Source of the DNA: Streptomyces sp. NBC_00433
GTDB taxonomy: Bacteria > Actinomycetota > Actinomycetes > Streptomycetales > Streptomycetaceae
Assembly (NCBI GenBank): GCA_036015235.1
Contig: CP107926.1
Coordinates: forward strand, 8,675,501-8,739,500
Reading direction: 5' to 3'
Length of the DNA stretch: 64,000 nucleotides
Under the pieces are notes generated by a model. It was not told where the DNA came from and made no database searches. It was given only the letters and a program-made list of their open reading frames with translations. Positions 42,805 through 49,927 of the stretch are shown one piece after another. Numbering within the stretch: the stretch's first letter is position 1; each line of letters begins with the position of its first letter. Both the position numbers and the translations under genes were made by a program.

Positions 42805-43971
42805 GTGAACAGCACACCGCCCGCCGCACCGCACGACCCCTTCGGGTGGATCGCGGAGCACACCGCCGTACGCGCCGCCGCCGGACTGCACCGCGAACTG
42901 CGCCCCAGGCCCGCGCAGTCGCCGCTGACCGACCTCGCGGGCAACGACTACCTCGGCCTGAGCCGCCACCCCGAGGTCACCAGGGCCGGCGCCGACGCGT
43001 GCCTGATCTGGGGCGCCGGCGCCACCGGCTCCCGGCTGGTCACCGGCAGCACCGCGCTGCACGCCGAACTCGAAGCGGAGATCGCCGACTTCACCGGCTT
43101 CGAAGCCGCACTGGTGATGGCGTCCGGCTACGCCGCCAACCTCGCGGCCGTCACCGCGCTCACCGCCCAGGGCACCCTGCTGGTCTCCGACGCCGCCAAC
43201 CACGCCTCGCTCATCGACGGCTGCCGGCTGTCGAGGGCCCGCACCGAGGTCGTGCCGCACGCCGACCCCGAGGCCGTGCGCAAGGCGCTCGCCGGGCACA
43301 CCGGACGGGCGGTCGTCGTCAGCGACTCGGTCTTCTCCGTCGACGGCGACGCGGCCCCGCTCGCCGAACTCGCCGCCGCCGCCCGCGACAGCGGCGCCGC
43401 ACTCCTGGTCGACGACGCCCACGGCCTCGGCGTCCTCGGCGACGGCGGCCGCGGCGCCCTGCACGCGGCCGGCCTCGCCGGGGCGCCCGACGTGGTGTGC
43501 ACGGCGACCCTCTCCAAGTCGCTCGGCGCCCAGGGCGGTGTCGTCCTCGGCCCGGCCGCGGTCATCGACCACCTGGTCAACGCGGCCCGCACCTTCATCT
43601 TCGACACCGGCCTGGCCCCCGCCGCGGCCGGCGCCGCTCTGGGCGCACTGCGCCTCCTGCGCCGCGACCCCGGCCGGCCGGCCCGCGCCCTCGCCGCGGC
43701 CCGCACCTTCCACCGGCTGTTCACCGAGGCCGGCCTCGACGCGACCGCGCCCGACGCCTGCGTCGTCTCCGTCCGCGCCCCGTCGCCCGCCGCGGCAGTC
43801 GCCTGGGCCGCCGCGTGCCGCTCCGCGGGCCTGGCCGTCGGCTGCTTCCGCCCCCCGTCCGTCCCGGACGGCATCTCCCGCCTCCGCGTGACCGCCAACG
43901 CCAACCTGACCGACGGGCAGATCGCCGCGTCGGCGGCCACGATCATCGCCTCCGCCCCACGCCCGACCTAG
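42805..43971 (+). CDS. bioF: 8-amino-7-oxononanoate synthase
   Basis: 388-aa PLP enzyme that joins pimeloyl thioester and alanine, the step before BioA. Motifs: GNDYLGLSRHPEV, TGSRLVTGSTALHAELE, VDDAHGLGVLG and the Schiff-base lysine in ATLSKSLGAQGG. GTG at 42805 (MNSTPPAAPHDPFGWI) is preferred; the frame is open 63 codons upstream across the divergent promoter. Separate transcript from bioBAD but under the same intergenic region. Confidence 0.94.
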   Translation: MNSTPPAAPHDPFGWIAEHTAVRAAAGLHRELRPRPAQSPLTDLAGNDYLGLSRHPEVTRAGADACLIWGAGATGSRLVTGSTALHAELEAEIADFTGFEAALVMASGYAANLAAVTALTAQGTLLVSDAANHASLIDGCRLSRARTEVVPHADPEAVRKALAGHTGRAVVVSDSVFSVDGDAAPLAELAAAARDSGAALLVDDAHGLGVLGDGGRGALHAAGLAGAPDVVCTATLSKSLGAQGGVVLGPAAVIDHLVNAARTFIFDTGLAPAAAGAALGALRLLRRDPGRPARALAAARTFHRLFTEAGLDATAPDACVVSVRAPSPAAAVAWAAACRSAGLAVGCFRPPSVPDGISRLRVTANANLTDGQIAASAATIIASAPRPT

Positions 43972-44010
43972 CACCCCCCGGGCGCCCCGGGGCGCTGCCC
44001 CCTGCGGTGC
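43972..44010 (+). terminator. Probable bioF terminator
   Basis: The 14-bp perfect palindrome at 43982-43995 and outer complementary GCACC/GGTGC arms fold into a GC-rich stem immediately after the bioF stop. Loop geometry is ambiguous and there is no T-tract. Confidence 0.45.
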
Positions 44011-44041
44011 GTTGCCTGCCTGCGGCCCGGTGGGGGCTTGT

Positions 44042-44161
44042 CGCGCAGTTCCCCGCGCCCCTTTGGGCCCGCGTCCTCCTGGGCCCAGGGCGTTGGCCCC
44101 TGGCAGGGGCTGGGCTCTGCGCAGGGGGCACGCGTTTTTCAGGGGCGCGGGGAACGGCGCG
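44042..44161. repeat. MITE-like 120-bp element with inverted core ends (repeat cluster 1)
   Basis: It begins with the minus-orientation core ending GCGCAGTTCCCCGCGCCCC and closes with a plus-orientation core GGGGCGCGGGGAAC, so the ends are inverted copies of about 20 bp. The interior has two further GC-rich palindromes and a CGTTTTT run. An imperfect inverted copy lies at 54937-55044. No ORF inside. Confidence 0.75.
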
Positions 44162-44213
44162 CTCAGTCCCCACGCGGCCGCAGGCAGGCAGCGCACCGCA
44201 AGGGGCAGGGCAT

Positions 44214-44382
44214 CAGGGGCGCGGGGAACTGCGCGAAAAGCCCACCACCGGGCCGCGGGTGAGCAACGCCACCGCAAGTGGCACCCACCCAGGGGCGCGG
44301 GGAACTGCGCGGCCGGCCACCCACACAGCGCACGTGTGGAGTCCGTAACAGCACCCCGCAGGGAGTGGCGGGGAACTGCGCG
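44214..44382 (+). repeat. Plus-orientation core repeats (repeat cluster 1)
   Basis: Copies of the 20-mer GGGGCGCGGGGAACTGCGCG or close variants occur at about 44215-44235, 44291-44311 and 44360-44382. Positions 44265-44311 are identical over 47 bp to 55073-55119. I recall this core as widespread between genes in Streptomyces genomes; its function is unknown. This and the adjoining element fill the 476-bp gap downstream of bioF. Confidence 0.85.
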
Positions 44383-44447
44383 ACCCACCCCACCGGGGGA
44401 GGGTCCCGCAGCTCGCCGGCAGGGCAAGGCAGGGGAGGGGGAACCCC

Positions 44448-44699
44448 TCAGAGGGATCGCAGGGCTCCGTCCGCGAGGGCGTGGACGAAGGAGGTCCACG
44501 CGGCCGTGGGGAAGAGCAGCGCGGGACCCGCGACGTCCTTGGAGTCGCGAACCGCGACCCGCCCGGAGGGCAACGCGGCGGCCTCCACACAGTTGTTCGC
44601 CGCGGTGCTGTGGCTACTGCGCAGCCAGGCCACGCCCACGAGCGTCGTACTGGATGAAATGTGCCGGGACGGCGACGGGGACGGGGACAGCGCGGTCAT
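44448..44699 (-). CDS. DUF397 domain protein
   Basis: 83 aa. After a Ser/Pro-rich start, VAWLRSSHSTAANNCVEAAALPSGRVAVRDSKDVAGPALLFPTAAWTSFVHAL is the DUF397 signature (read here as blocks WLRSS, NNCVE, VRDSKD, AWTSFV). These small acidic-to-neutral proteins pair with XRE/DUF5753 regulators in WhiJ-like loci and may act as their antagonists. Its ATG at 44699 overlaps the XRE stop as ATGA. Confidence 0.9.
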   Translation of the reverse strand: MTALSPSPSPSRHISSSTTLVGVAWLRSSHSTAANNCVEAAALPSGRVAVRDSKDVAGPALLFPTAAWTSFVHALADGALRSL

Positions 44700-45580
44700 A
44701 GTGCCTCCTTCTTGGGCCGCGGCATCCGCGAGAACTCGGAACCGATTCCAGCGATCATCGCAGCCGATTCCGCACAGGGAAGCGCACGATCACGCAATCG
44801 GGCGAACGCGGCGGCGTAAGCGGTGATGTCCTCTTTCCGATCGACACAGAGACTACTCGTCAGATGGTCAAGAACAACCACATCCAGATCAGCAATGCGC
44901 GGAAAGGAGAAGATGATGAAAGACCCGGTCACCCCTATGTGCCCGCCCGCGGCAAATGGCAGCACATGCAGGGACACCTGCGGGAGCTCGGCGGCCTCGG
45001 CCAGGCTCCGCAGCTGACCGGCCATCACCTCGGCGCCGCCGACCTCGCGGCGCAGCACCGCCTCATCGAGCACCGCGGTCAGTTCCAGCGGCGGGTCCTG
45101 GTGCAGCACCGCCTGCCGGGCGATGCGCACGTCCACCAACGCGTCCACCTCGCGCCGCCCGAGGTGCGGCATGACGTCCACGGTCAGCGCGTGCGCGTAG
45201 GCCGGGGTCTGGAGCAACCCTGGCACCACGCTGGTCTCCATGGACCTGGCCCGGCACGCCCCTGTCTCCAGGCTGATGAAGTCGCGGTATTCGACCGGCA
45301 GCACCTCGCGGAAGTCGTGCCACCAGCCGCGCTGGTGGCCGTAGCCCGCCAGCGTGCGCAGCAGGTCGCGGACGTCGCGGTCGCGTACCGCGTAGACGTC
45401 GAGCAGCAGGTTGACGTCCTCGGCCCGCACGCTGCTGCGGCCGGTCTCGATCCGGCTGACCTTCGACTGGTTCCAGCCGGCCCGGTCCGCGGCCTCGCCG
45501 CTGGTCAGTCCGGCGAGATCACGCAGCCGGCGCAGCTCGGCCCCGAGTCTGCGCCTGCGTACGGCAGGCACTCTTTCCAT
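44696..45580 (-). CDS. XRE/DUF5753 regulator (WhiJ-like)
   Basis: 294 aa. The N-terminal helix-turn-helix (LRRLRDLAGLTSGEAADRAGWNQSKVSRIETGR) is followed by the DUF5753 domain, with SLETGACRARSMETSVVPGLLQTPAYA and the FAAGGHIGVTGSFIIFSFP block. WhiJ-like proteins influence Streptomyces differentiation and secondary metabolism. ATG at 45580 is chosen because GAGGAG lies 9 nt upstream. Coupled to DUF397 (ATGA) and divergent from an RsbW-like ATPase, completing the typical trio. Confidence 0.92.
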   Translation of the reverse strand: MERVPAVRRRRLGAELRRLRDLAGLTSGEAADRAGWNQSKVSRIETGRSSVRAEDVNLLLDVYAVRDRDVRDLLRTLAGYGHQRGWWHDFREVLPVEYRDFISLETGACRARSMETSVVPGLLQTPAYAHALTVDVMPHLGRREVDALVDVRIARQAVLHQDPPLELTAVLDEAVLRREVGGAEVMAGQLRSLAEAAELPQVSLHVLPFAAGGHIGVTGSFIIFSFPRIADLDVVVLDHLTSSLCVDRKEDITAYAAAFARLRDRALPCAESAAMIAGIGSEFSRMPRPKKEAL

Positions 45581-45858
45581 CGTTTCTCGCTCCTCCTCGG
45601 TGTTCGGCATGCCGCCCCGCACGCCGCCCTATTCACCCGATACGACAGTGTGCCGACCAAATGCGCTCTCACGTAGCAGAGTTCACCGTTTTGAGCGACA
45701 GATATATGCAGACACCTGTGGAACGCCCGTATTGGCGGCACGATGAGTGTCATTCTGGCGCGAACCCGACGTAAGCGCGGCGGCCCAATTCCCGGCCGTC
45801 CCGCTCCGGCGCAGGTGCGCACCGGAGCCAGGTCACGGCGGGAAAGGGAAGCGTCGCC

Positions 45859-46287
45859 ATGGCAGATCTTCAGGAAGCATCCGTCACCCTGCCGAGCGAC
45901 CCGGCGTCGGTGACGACGGCCAGGCGCTATGTGTGCGGTGTGCTCGCCGAGTGGGGGCTGCCGGCCGGGGCGCCGGCCGTCGACGCCGTACGCCTCATCG
46001 TGTCGGAGCTGGCCACCAACGCGGTCCTGCACACCTCGGGGCTGTCGCCGACCTTCACCGTCGACGTACGGCTCGAACGGTCCGAGCAGCTGCACATCGG
46101 CGTCACCGACAGCCACCCGCGCTGGCCGCGGCAGGAGGTCGCGGCGGTGCAGCAGGACAACGGCCGCGGGATGGTGATCGTCCGGCACCTCGCCGCGGAG
46201 TCCGGCGGCAGCCTCCAGGTCACGCCGACCGACGACGGGGGCAAGACCGTGTGGATCATGCTGCCGTGGGCGGTCCCGGTCGGCTGA
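45859..46287 (+). CDS. RsbW-like ATP-binding protein (HATPase_c)
   Basis: 142 aa, a lone GHKL ATPase domain like anti-sigma factor kinases. The N box is VSELATNAVLH, and the G2-like segment is NGRGMVIV; the G1 box reads VTDSHP without the usual DxGxG glycines, as in many Streptomyces paralogues. Such proteins may phosphorylate anti-anti-sigma factors or serve as partners of WhiJ-type loci. ATG at 45859 has AAGGGAA upstream. The 278-bp divergent gap contains an AT-richer stretch at 45,640-45,760 likely holding both promoters. Confidence 0.88.
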   Translation: MADLQEASVTLPSDPASVTTARRYVCGVLAEWGLPAGAPAVDAVRLIVSELATNAVLHTSGLSPTFTVDVRLERSEQLHIGVTDSHPRWPRQEVAAVQQDNGRGMVIVRHLAAESGGSLQVTPTDDGGKTVWIMLPWAVPVG

Positions 46288-46489
46288 GCAGCGGGCCTGG
46301 CGGCCGGACGGCGGGCGGGTGGCGCCGGTCGGCGGCCGTCGCAGGGCGGTCCGGAGGCCGGTCTGGGATGGGCCGTACGCGGAAACAGGAAGCCTTCACG
46401 GAATCCTCACACTCGAACGCGGTGCAGGTCGGCGGGTGTCCGGGCGGCAGGAGTCGACGGCCAGGCCGTTCACGTCACTTCACCAACTG

Positions 46490-46543
46490 TTGACACATCC
46501 GTAGTGGGGGCGGAACATCCGAGCGCGGGAGAGCGCTCTCCCG
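46490..46543 (+). promoter_or_regulatory. Promoter with LacI-type operator for the DUF1996 gene
   Basis: TTGACA (46490-46495) and GAACAT (46513-46518) are spaced 17 bp. The perfect 18-bp palindrome CGGGAGAGCGCTCTCCCG (46526-46543) starts where transcription should begin. The GAGAGCGCTCTC core is the kind bound by LacI-family sugar repressors in Streptomyces. The rest of this 343-bp gap shows nothing else clear. Confidence 0.7.
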
Positions 46544-46630
46544 AATCCCTCAGGAGGGCCGGGGCCGCGCATCCCGGCGTGTGGGCTGTCATGCCCATTA
46601 CATCCCCCACCGCGCACAGAGGAGGTTTCC

Positions 46631-47740
46631 ATGCCACGGAGGCCGAGAAAGATCCCCGGGCTGCTCGTCGCCCTCGCGCTGGTCACGGTCGGCGGCGGCG
46701 CGCTGCTGACCGCGAACGCGTCGGCGAACACGCCGGCTGCCGCGGTCCCGCGGAAGGCGCCGGCGGCGGCCGGGCAGGCGATGGCGGAGATGCCGGGCAT
46801 GGCGGTGTCGAACCAGACGTCCGGCGACGATCCGGACGGTGACGGCTACATCATGGCCAACCCGCCGGTGACCGGCGTGACGCCCTCGACGTACGACCCG
46901 CCGCACGCGTACTTCCACGAGTTCCAGGCCAAGTGCGCGCCGGACCACACCGCCCCCGACGACCCGATCGTCTACCCGGGCCAGCCCGGCAAGTCCCACG
47001 ACCACACCTTCATGGGCAACACCAGCACCAACGCCGGCTCCACGACGGCCTCGCTGGACGCGGCCGGCGGGACGGCGTGCCTGGCGCCGGGCGACAAGTC
47101 GGCCTACTGGATGCCGAGTCTGCTCAACGGCACCCAGAAGATCCTGCCCGTCGGACCGCAGACGATCTACTACAAGTCGTCGGTCAACGACTACACCTCG
47201 GTGCGGCCGTTCCCCAAGGGCCTGCGGTTCGTGGTCGGCAGCCCGGTGCAGACCCAGGACGAGTTCAAGAACCTCAAGGGCACCGTCGAGGGTTGGGAGT
47301 GTGGGACCAGCTACCACAACTGGGACATCCCGGTGAGCTGCCCCAACACCCCCGACACGCAGCTGAACATCCGCCTCCAGGCGCCCAGTTGCTGGGACGG
47401 CATCCACCTGGACACCCCTGACCACAAGAGCCACATGGCCTACCCGGTCGCCACAGGGGCGAACCAGAACGTCTGCCCGGCCGACCACCCGGTCGCGCTG
47501 CCGATGATCGAGTTCAAGATGGCCTGGCCGGTCAACGGCAACACGTCGCAGGTGCACCTGTCCAGCGGCGCGGGCTTCTCCTTCCACTACGACTTCTTCG
47601 CCGACTGGGACACCGCGACCCAGGCCGCGATGGTCGCCCACTGCGTCAACGGCGGCCTGCAGTGCGACGCGCACGGCTACGACCAGTCGCAGCCCGGCAA
47701 GGGTGCCGTACTCGACAGCAACTACCAGCTCGTCCACTGA
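46631..47740 (+). CDS. Secreted DUF1996 protein
   Basis: 369 aa. A basic start and hydrophobic helix (about 8-30) ending near NASANT indicate Sec export, with cleavage around residue 32. The mature part is a DUF1996 domain with HAYFHEF, SHDHTFMGN, and several cysteines (CAPDH, ACLAPG, ECGTSY, SCPNT, SCWDG, VCPADH, HCVNG, QCDAH) likely forming disulfides. DUF1996 occurs in fungal and actinobacterial secreted proteins, sometimes beside glycan-binding modules; no activity is established. AGAGGAGG precedes the ATG at 46631. Operator palindromes on both sides suggest carbohydrate-dependent control. Confidence 0.88.
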   Translation: MPRRPRKIPGLLVALALVTVGGGALLTANASANTPAAAVPRKAPAAAGQAMAEMPGMAVSNQTSGDDPDGDGYIMANPPVTGVTPSTYDPPHAYFHEFQAKCAPDHTAPDDPIVYPGQPGKSHDHTFMGNTSTNAGSTTASLDAAGGTACLAPGDKSAYWMPSLLNGTQKILPVGPQTIYYKSSVNDYTSVRPFPKGLRFVVGSPVQTQDEFKNLKGTVEGWECGTSYHNWDIPVSCPNTPDTQLNIRLQAPSCWDGIHLDTPDHKSHMAYPVATGANQNVCPADHPVALPMIEFKMAWPVNGNTSQVHLSSGAGFSFHYDFFADWDTATQAAMVAHCVNGGLQCDAHGYDQSQPGKGAVLDSNYQLVH

Positions 47741-47781
47741 CCCGCCCTGGGCGCTCTCCCGGGCGGGTTCTCTCGACCCCT

Positions 47782-47801
47782 CTGGGAGAGCGCTCTCCCA
47801 G
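47782..47801. promoter_or_regulatory. Second GAGAGCGCTCTC palindrome, downstream of DUF1996 gene
   Basis: CTGGGAGAGCGCTCTCCCAG is a perfect 20-bp palindrome sharing the inner 16 bp with the operator at 46527-46542. It lies 42 bp after the stop, between convergent genes, where it could act as a terminator hairpin, a second operator for looping, or both. Confidence 0.6.
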
Positions 47802-47884
47802 GTCATCCGGTGCGCGCGCCCGCCTTCGCCTCGGGCCGCGCACCGGCGCATCGGCGCAGGGGGGCACCGGCGCGCCGGCCGGGG

Positions 47885-48367
47885 TCACACCCGGCCGTAC
47901 CACACACTCCTGGTCCAGATGTGCTCCAGCCTGACCCGCGCGCCGGTCCTCGGCGCGTGCCAGATCTCGCCGCCGCCCGCGTAGATCCCCACGTGGTAGA
48001 CCGAGGACCTCGACGAACCGGAGTGGAAGAACACCAGGTCGCCCACCCGGCGTGCGGACGCCGTGATGTGCATGGTGCTGCCGTACTGGGCCGCGGCGGT
48101 GCGCGGCAGCTTCCTTCCCGCCTGCCCGAACGAATACAGCGTCAGGCCCGAGCAGTCGAAGCGGTTGGGGCCGGTCGCGCCCCACTGGTAGGGCGAACCC
48201 TGCTTGGAGGCCGCCACACCGAGGGCCTTCGCGGCCAGTGTGGTGGCGGCTCCCGCCTGCTGTGCGGCGCCCGGCAGCAGCACCGGTGCGGTCACTGCCG
48301 CGGCGGTGAGCACGGACGCGGCCCCGATCCGGGACAGCCGTGCGGACAATGCGATAGGCGCGGTCAT
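47885..48367 (-). CDS. Secreted NlpC/P60 cell-wall peptidase
   Basis: 160 aa. Signal peptide about 1-40, ending in the QQAGAATT region. The NlpC/P60 domain has the catalytic Cys72 in RFDCSGLTLY, His125 in YHVGIYAGGG and a third polar residue His137 in IWHAPR. It should cut peptidoglycan stem peptides outside the membrane. It is shorter than RipA/RpfA-type hydrolases and has no coiled-coil or LysM/SH3 domain. ATG at 48367 (MTAPIALSAR) follows an untranslated leader with a c-di-AMP riboswitch, and a Crp-like site lies further upstream. Confidence 0.92.
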   Translation of the reverse strand: MTAPIALSARLSRIGAASVLTAAAVTAPVLLPGAAQQAGAATTLAAKALGVAASKQGSPYQWGATGPNRFDCSGLTLYSFGQAGRKLPRTAAAQYGSTMHITASARRVGDLVFFHSGSSRSSVYHVGIYAGGGEIWHAPRTGARVRLEHIWTRSVWYGRV

Positions 48368-48386
48368 GCGCAACCCTTCGTCGTCA

Positions 48387-48535
48387 GCCTGCGAAGGATG
48401 ACCTGTCGGGTTCGAGCAGGCGAAGATGCCCGGCCGCATGCAGCGGCTTCACCCCAAGAGGCGGCCCGTACGTGCTCCGGGTCCGTCCCGTCGTGCCTGG
48501 GTCCTCCGCTCCCGCCGTTGCACTCGTGTCGACCT
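48387..48535 (-). ncRNA. ydaO/yuaA-type c-di-AMP riboswitch
   Basis: Read on the minus strand, the leader contains the family's conserved blocks in order: a GGGAGCGGAGGACCCA segment (48499-48516 region), then TTGGGGTGAAGCC (around 48443-48456), and the 3' AACCCGACAG...TCGCAGGC segment (48387-48411). Between them are the expected GC-rich helices. This class turns genes off when c-di-AMP is high and is known upstream of Streptomyces cell-wall hydrolases including rpfA. Boundaries are approximate; helix P1 was not resolved by eye. Confidence 0.85.
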
Positions 48536-48657
48536 GGCATCCGCACGCCGACGGGATTCGGCTTCCGCGCGGACCGCCCAGCCACGGCGGCGGGGGCTTG
48601 TCGTCACCACGGATCGTGACGCACGCCGCACGCCGGCACCTGCCGGGAAACGCCAGG

Positions 48658-48673
48658 TGTGAGTCTCGTCACA
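48658..48673. promoter_or_regulatory. Crp-like binding site upstream of the riboswitch
   Basis: TGTGAGTCTCGTCACA fits the full TGTGA-N6-TCACA Crp consensus with both half-sites exact. It lies about 130 bp upstream of the riboswitch on the NlpC/P60 side. The rest of the 48,540-48,905 gap shows no gene; a GTCAC/GTGAC inverted repeat at 48603-48620 is a weaker signal. Confidence 0.6.
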
Positions 48674-48905
48674 TTGCTACCGGCCGGGTGACGGCGCTGG
48701 GCCTTTCGGGTGGTTCGCGCTTTCGGCAGCCCTTGTGACCTGCGCGCTTGCCGACCGGCGGCAAACGGGCACGCAACCGCGCCGCCGGTCGGCGCCGGGT
48801 TGCCGATCCGCCAACGGGCTGAACCGATGTTCGGCCGAATCGGGGTCGGCCGCACCGCTGAGTGACGAGAACGGCCGCCGGCCCCGTCCGGCCGACCCCG
48901 CTCGA

Positions 48906-49226
48906 TCACCGCGCGGCCGGCGGCGTCCCCGGCTCGGGCGGCACCGCCGCCAGCGACGACCGGCGTTCGCCGTCGAGCACCCGCAGTGCCCGCCCCAGCG
49001 TGGCGTGGTGAAGATCCGTCTCGCCGCGCATATGCATCACCGTCAGCGCCTCCCGCAGCGCCACCGCCCTGCCCACCAGCGCCTGGGCGGCCCGCAGGGC
49101 CGCGTAGGTGTCCGTCGTGCGCGACGGGTTGATCCGGCCGAGCAGGTCAACGACCTCCAGATAGCAGTCGATCAGCTCGCCCTCGGAGCGGGTGAGCGCC
49201 GGCAGCGGCGGAATCTCCGGCACCAC
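48906..49226 (-). CDS. Small helical protein of unknown function, cotranscribed with clpP
   Basis: 106 aa, not recognised. Predicted mostly helical: SEGELIDCYLEVVDLLGRI, then TYAALRAAQALVGRAVALREALTVM, then a His-rich HMRGETDLHHATLGRALRVLDGER and a flexible Pro-rich end. No signal peptide or membrane segment. GTG at 49226 lies 6 nt after the clpP stop, with GAGG 4-5 nt before it, so it is the second gene of a clpP operon. It might be a ClpP-associated factor, but that rests only on position. Confidence 0.7.
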   Translation of the reverse strand: MVPEIPPLPALTRSEGELIDCYLEVVDLLGRINPSRTTDTYAALRAAQALVGRAVALREALTVMHMRGETDLHHATLGRALRVLDGERRSSLAAVPPEPGTPPAAR

Positions 49227-49232
49227 GGGGCC

Positions 49233-49868
49233 TCACCGCAGGCCGTAGGCGGGGCCGTTGGCCTTGCGGCTGGTGGTCAGCCGGTCCACCAGGCCGTAGG
49301 CGACGGCGGATTCGGCGTCGAAGACCTTGTCGCGTTCGATGTCGGTGCGGATCCGGTCGACGTCCTGGCCGGTGTGGCGGGTCAGCAGCGTCTCCAACCG
49401 CTCGCGGGTGCGGAGGAGTTCGTTGGCCTGGATCTCCAGGTCGGACACGTCGCCCTGCACCACGTCGCCCAGCGACGGCTGGTGGATCAGGATCCGCGCC
49501 CCCGGGGTGATCATGCGCTTGCCCGGGGCGCCCGCCGCCAGCAGCACCGCGGCCGCCGACGCCGCCTGCCCGATGCACACGGTCGCGACGTCGCAGGTGA
49601 CGAACTGCATCGTGTCGTAGATCGCGGTCATCGCGGAGAAGGAGCCGCCGGGGGAGTTGACGTACAGGTGGATGTCCTGGTCCGGGGAAGCGCTCTCCAA
49701 GTGGATGAGCTGGGCCATCACGTCGTTGGCCGAGGTGTCGTCGATCGGGGTGCCCAGGAAGACGATCCGCTCCTGGAGCAGCTTGGAGTACGGATCCATG
49801 GTGCGGACGCCGTTGCTGCTGCGCTCGGTGAACTCCGGCAGCACGTAGCGGGCGGTCGGTCGGAACAT
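49233..49868 (-). CDS. ClpP-family protease subunit (ClpP2-like paralogue)
   Basis: 211-aa serine protease subunit of the Clp machine. Catalytic triad Ser104 (GQAASAAA), His129 (ILIHQP) and Asp180 (ERDKVF) are intact, and NSPGGSF forms the oxyanion strand. The N-terminus RYVLPEFTERSSNGVRTMDPYSKLLQERI resembles the ClpP2 class. No clpP1 or clpX partner is adjacent, so it is an extra paralogue. ATG at 49868 has AGGAGG 8 nt upstream. Divergent from a Phd/YefM antitoxin gene across 59 bp. Confidence 0.92.
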   Translation of the reverse strand: MFRPTARYVLPEFTERSSNGVRTMDPYSKLLQERIVFLGTPIDDTSANDVMAQLIHLESASPDQDIHLYVNSPGGSFSAMTAIYDTMQFVTCDVATVCIGQAASAAAVLLAAGAPGKRMITPGARILIHQPSLGDVVQGDVSDLEIQANELLRTRERLETLLTRHTGQDVDRIRTDIERDKVFDAESAVAYGLVDRLTTSRKANGPAYGLR

Positions 49869-49892
49869 GGCAAGCACCTCCTTACGTTCAAA

Positions 49893-49909
49893 ATGTACAG
49901 GACGTACAT
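49893..49909. promoter_or_regulatory. Shared operator between clpP and phd-like antitoxin
   Basis: ATGTAC (49893-49898) and GTACAT (49904-49909) form an inverted repeat with a 5-bp spacer; it includes TGTACA at 49894-49899, the core recognised by YefM antitoxins. It covers the -35 zone of the antitoxin promoter and lies 25-41 bp upstream of the clpP ATG. Confidence 0.6.
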
Positions 49910-49927
49910 CTCGTTATGATGGGGAGC

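Noticed and set aside
48738..49919. 394-codon plus-strand frame over clpP
   Set aside because: Opposite a protease with an intact catalytic triad; product has no motifs.
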